Below are positions 61,713 through 64,000 of a stretch of 64,000 nt of DNA, piece by piece; within the stretch, counting starts at the first letter, position 1, and each line of letters begins with the position of its first letter. Below the pieces are notes generated by a model, which saw nothing but the letters and a program-made list of their open reading frames with translations, made no database searches and was not told the DNA's origin. Position numbers and translations under genes: made by a program. Source of the DNA: Pseudoflavonifractor sp. MSJ-37 (GTDB lineage: Bacteria > Bacillota > Clostridia > Oscillospirales > Oscillospiraceae). The stretch spans positions 930,001 to 994,000 of the forward strand of contig NZ_JAHLPP010000001.1 of assembly GCF_018917965.1 (NCBI RefSeq), read 5' to 3'.

Positions 61713-61961
61713 ATGCATACGGATTATACGCGCAGATTCAGTCTCAACTATGAGAAGGATCAGGAGATCAAGGACATTCTGACCTCCGTCTATGATTCTT
61801 TGCAGGAGAAGGGCTACAATCCCATCAACCAGATCGTGGGCTATATCCTCTCTGAGGATCCCACTTATATCACCAACTACAACAACGCCCGCGCCCTGAT
61901 CCGCAAGCTGGATCGGGACGAGCTCCTCCAGGAACTCGTCAAGCAGTATCTCAACAGTTGA
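61713..61961 (+). CDS. ireB: IreB family regulatory phosphoprotein
   Basis: An 82-residue helical protein (DUF965). [71 protein letters not shown] is the core, in which the N-terminal Thr residues are phosphorylated by the PASTA kinase IreK in enterococci and IreB dampens cephalosporin resistance. No kinase gene is in the window. CAGGAGG precedes the ATG; an upstream in-frame start is ignored because it lies before the promoter. Confidence 0.95.
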   Translation: MHTDYTRRFSLNYEKDQEIKDILTSVYDSLQEKGYNPINQIVGYILSEDPTYITNYNNARALIRKLDRDELLQELVKQYLNS

Positions 61962-61966
61962 GCCGT

Positions 61967-62008
61967 GGCCCCTGTCCGCACCTCTCTGTGCGGCGGGGGC
62001 CTTTCTTC
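61967..62008 (+). terminator. Intrinsic terminator of ireB
   Basis: GGCCCC and CCGCAC arms pair with GTGCGG and GGGGCC (61967-62001), followed by TTTCTT. Confidence 0.8.
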
Positions 62009-62027
62009 CTTTTCATCCAGACGTCTC

Positions 62028-62042
62028 CAGTCCTTGGGACTG
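62028..62042. promoter_or_regulatory. CAGTCC-TTG-GGACTG palindrome upstream of the nitroreductase gene
   Basis: A perfect 6-bp inverted repeat with a 3-base spacer, 32 bases upstream of the gene. The arms match the half-site found at the marR promoter, so this is a candidate site for that regulator. Confidence 0.4.
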
Positions 62043-62073
62043 AACGCAGATATTTCGATATGAGGTGAACGAT

Positions 62074-62592
62074 ATGGATCTCTTTGAAGCCATCGCCAAG
62101 CGGTACAGCCATCGCACTCCCTTCCTGGACAAGACCGTTCCCGACGCCGACATCCGTAAGATCCTGGAGGCCGGCATCCAGGCCCCCTCCGGCCAGAACT
62201 GTCAGACCACCTCCTTCGTGGCCGTCACCGATCCTGAGCTCCGCAAGGGCATTGCCGAGGTCCTCTCTACCCCTGCCGTCAAGACCGCTCCTGTGATCCT
62301 GGTGGTCCTGTCCGAGCATCAGATCGCGCCCTGCGGCATGGCCTTCGAGGTGGAGGATTACGCTGCCTCCGTGGAGAATATACTTCTGGCCGTCACTGCT
62401 CTGGGCTATGCCACCGTCTGGATGGACGGCATGACCAAGGCCCCCGCCGCCAGTGCCGCCATCGGCAAGCTCCTCAATGTGCCTGCCGGCAAGACGGTCC
62501 GCACCATCCTCCCCATCGGTGTCCCTGCTGAAGTGGGTGAGCCAAAGCCCCGCAAGGCCTTCGATGAGCGGGTCCACTACAACGCGTTCTGA
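62074..62592 (+). CDS. Nitroreductase family protein
   Basis: An FMN-dependent oxidoreductase of 172 residues. It begins MDLFEAIAKRYSHRTPF, with the FMN-binding Arg/Ser-His-Arg block, then EAGIQAPSGQNCQTTSFVAV and VENILLAVTALGYATVWMDGM, typical of small nitroreductases. At 172 residues it is a short member without the C-terminal cap. The GTG three codons upstream sits on the GAGGTG site, so the ATG is used. It precedes a marR-MATE unit. Confidence 0.9.
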   Translation: MDLFEAIAKRYSHRTPFLDKTVPDADIRKILEAGIQAPSGQNCQTTSFVAVTDPELRKGIAEVLSTPAVKTAPVILVVLSEHQIAPCGMAFEVEDYAASVENILLAVTALGYATVWMDGMTKAPAASAAIGKLLNVPAGKTVRTILPIGVPAEVGEPKPRKAFDERVHYNAF

Positions 62593-62613
62593 TCGCGCCC
62601 GGTATGTCAACGA

Positions 62614-62650
62614 CTGGCAGTCTCTGATGAGAGACTGCCAGCCGCTTTTT
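62614..62650 (+). terminator. Intrinsic terminator of the nitroreductase gene
   Basis: A perfect 12-bp stem (62614-62625 with 62630-62641), 4-base loop, then TTTTT. Confidence 0.92.
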
Positions 62651-62659
62651 CGTTCCCTC

Positions 62660-62688
62660 TTGACATCAGTCCGAAATCGTACTATAAT
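62660..62688 (+). promoter_or_regulatory. Sigma-A promoter of marR-MATE
   Basis: TTGACA, 17 bases, TATAAT, near-consensus, 35 bases before the marR start. Confidence 0.9.
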
Positions 62689-62690
62689 GA

Positions 62691-62708
62691 CAGTCCGATA
62701 TCAGACTG
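62691..62708. promoter_or_regulatory. Candidate MarR operator
   Basis: An 18-bp near-perfect palindrome (CAGTC, 8 bases, GACTG; two mismatched positions in all) directly after the -10. A partial copy (AGTCCGAAATC) lies 24 bases upstream between the -35 and -10. Position suggests autorepression. Confidence 0.65.
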
Positions 62709-62722
62709 ATCGAGGTGTTTTT

Positions 62723-63160
62723 TTGGAACTCAGAGAACAAATGGCCCTGATCGACCGCTTCATCTGTCAGGCCAACGCCCTTTATGGCGAATGGGCCAAA
62801 CGGCAGGGGCTGACCTACAACACGCTCATGGTGCTCTGCTCCCTGGACCAGCCGGACCCACGCACCCAGAAGCAGATCGCCGAGGAGCGGATGCTCCCTA
62901 AACAGACGGTGAACTCCATCGTAAAAGAGCTGGAGCGGAAGGGCTGGATCCAATATCTGGATGGCCTGGAGCGGCGGGAGCGCCCTCTGTCCCTCACTGA
63001 GGCCGGACGGGCCCAGCTCCATCCCTTGTTGGAACGGATGTACCAGATGGAGGACCGGGTCATGGACCGGATGGGTCCGGATCTGTGTCAGTCTCTGCTG
63101 GAGGGCCAGGGAGCTTTTGCTCAAGCTCTGGCGGAGGAGGTGCGGAACGGTGGAGACTAA
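62723..63160 (+). CDS. MarR family transcriptional regulator
   Basis: A winged-helix repressor of 145 residues. The helix-turn-helix and wing are KQIAEERMLPKQTVNSIVKELERKGWIQYLDGLERRERPLSLTEAGRA (about residues 53-100), flanked by dimerisation helices. The start is TTG, with GAGGTG upstream and a strong promoter in front; a later ATG (MALIDRF) is possible. It overlaps the MATE gene by 11 bases, and a palindrome covers its transcription start region. Such regulators usually release on binding phenolic or toxic ligands. Confidence 0.9.
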   Translation: MELREQMALIDRFICQANALYGEWAKRQGLTYNTLMVLCSLDQPDPRTQKQIAEERMLPKQTVNSIVKELERKGWIQYLDGLERRERPLSLTEAGRAQLHPLLERMYQMEDRVMDRMGPDLCQSLLEGQGAFAQALAEEVRNGGD

Positions 63161-64000
63161 CGCCCTCGCCCGGCGCTTCGATGCGCGCGCTCTCCTGCGC
63201 TTCGCCCTGCCCAACATCGCCATGATGGTGTTCCTCTCCCTCTATACCATCGTGGACGGGATGTTCATTTCCCGGTATGTGGGGACGCTGGCCCTCTCCG
63301 CGATCAATATGTCCTTCCCCTTGAACTCTCTGGAGATGGCCATCGGCATCATGCTGGCCTCCGGTGGTTCTGCCATCATCGCCCGAAAGCAGGGGGAGGG
63401 CCGTACCGATGAGGCCCGGCAGGACTTCACTCTCATCGTGGCCGCCTCTCTGACCATCGGCGTGCTGTTCCTGGCGATCGGCAATCTGTTCCTGGGACCG
63501 ATCCTACGGCTCCTGGGCACCAGTGCGGCCCAGTGGGACTACTGCGTCCCCTATACCCGGATCCTGCTGCTCTTCTCCCCGGCGCTCTTCCTCCAGACTG
63601 GCTTCCAGACCTTGTTCGTCACGGCGGGACGGCCGGGTCTGGGATTGGGCACCACCGTGGCGGGTGGTATGGCCAATGTGGTGCTGGACTGGCTCTTCAT
63701 GGGTCCCCTCGGCATGGGCGTGGAGGGTGCCGCCATCGCCACCGTGATCGGTTACTGCATCCCTGCTGTGTTCGGCATGGTGTTCTTCTGGAAGGATCGG
63801 AGCTCCTCCCTGTGGTTCGTGCCCTTCCGCTTCCAGGGACGGATGCTGGCCCTGGCCTGCGGGAACGGCTCCTCAGAGATGGTCAGCAATGTGGCCAATG
63901 CAGTGACCACCTTCCTGTTCAACATGATCTTCCTTCGATCCTGGGGAGAGGACGGCGTGGCCGCTATCACGATCGCGATGTACTTCCAGTTCGTGTTCAC
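63150..64000 (+). CDS. MATE family efflux transporter, 3' end outside window
   Basis: Partial gene; about 283 residues visible of an expected 440-460. MATE exporter of drugs, toxins or metabolites driven by Na+ or H+. Membrane segments begin at IAMMVFLSLYTIVDGMFISRYVG, followed by LEMAIGIMLASGGSAIIARKQGEG and VVLDWLFMGPLGMGVEGAAIATVIGYCIPAVFG, which are MATE signatures. The start is GTG with GGAGG 9 bases upstream and overlaps marR, so the pump and regulator are co-transcribed and probably co-regulated. Confidence 0.92.
   Translation, partial: METNALARRFDARALLRFALPNIAMMVFLSLYTIVDGMFISRYVGTLALSAINMSFPLNSLEMAIGIMLASGGSAIIARKQGEGRTDEARQDFTLIVAASLTIGVLFLAIGNLFLGPILRLLGTSAAQWDYCVPYTRILLLFSPALFLQTGFQTLFVTAGRPGLGLGTTVAGGMANVVLDWLFMGPLGMGVEGAAIATVIGYCIPAVFGMVFFWKDRSSSLWFVPFRFQGRMLALACGNGSSEMVSNVANAVTTFLFNMIFLRSWGEDGVAAITIAMYFQFVF

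Overview
This window is chromosomal core DNA from a high-GC, endospore-forming member of the Clostridia, most likely an Oscillospiraceae/Flavonifractor-like gut anaerobe (inference). The signs are a GC-rich genome with Firmicutes gene order, a complete spoIIIA operon, SigH, SpoIID- and SpoIIM-type proteins, the clostridial SCIFF peptide with its radical-SAM maturase, T-box leaders and an FMN riboswitch. I found no tRNA or rRNA genes, CRISPR array, insertion sequence or prophage.

Layout. 1-2.6 kb: partial LytM/M23 membrane protein, phasin-like protein, zinc-ribbon protein and SigH. 2.6-8.0 kb (minus): glmM, ruvB-ruvA-ruvC, xerD and spoIIM. 8.2-15.6 kb (minus): SCIFF maturase (scfB), SCIFF peptide (scfA), TIGR04086 membrane protein, yajC, tgt, DUF3842 protein, queA and a SpoIID-like protein; tgt and queA make queuosine tRNA. 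15.7-17.7 kb (plus): asd-dapA, two lysine/diaminopimelate steps. 17.8-21.9 kb (minus): AI-2E-type permease, then tyrS, a zinc ribbon and an EamA transporter behind a T-box leader whose specifier reads UAC (Tyr). 21.9-32.6 kb (minus): recN, argR, nadK, tlyA, dxs, PAP2 protein, ispA, xseB, xseA, a TsaD-like protein, nusB and asp23, which is the conserved Firmicutes block next to spoIIIA. 32.7-37.5 kb (minus): spoIIIAH to spoIIIAA behind a sigma-E-like promoter.

From 37.7 kb the genes run mostly on the plus strand: M16 pair YfmF/YfmH and lgt; ylxM-ffh-rpsP-khpA and rimM-trmD (secretion and translation); an rRNA methyltransferase; ecfA1-ecfA2-ecfT-truA; DUF5711 and CvpA proteins; a ClpE-like unfoldase; a LarA-like nickel-pincer isomerase; a SLOG protein (minus); ribU behind an FMN riboswitch; pheS-pheT behind a T-box with a UUC (Phe) specifier; ireB; a nitroreductase; and a MarR regulator with a MATE efflux pump cut by the window end.

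How the parts work together. The general ECF module (46.0-48.7 kb) can power the separately encoded riboflavin S component RibU (56.7 kb). Two tRNA-sensing leaders couple aminoacyl-tRNA synthetases to amino-acid supply, and the tyrosine one also places a transporter under the same control. The SCIFF cassette has its own promoter and a hairpin between peptide and enzyme genes that should keep the peptide in excess. The most interesting points for follow-up are the Tyr T-box transporter operon, the SCIFF cassette with its membrane neighbour, a ~95-residue Cys-rich insertion in PheT, and a set of CAGTC/GACTG palindromes around the nitroreductase-marR-MATE locus. No wholly new multigene system is clearly visible; most of the window is recognisable core genome.
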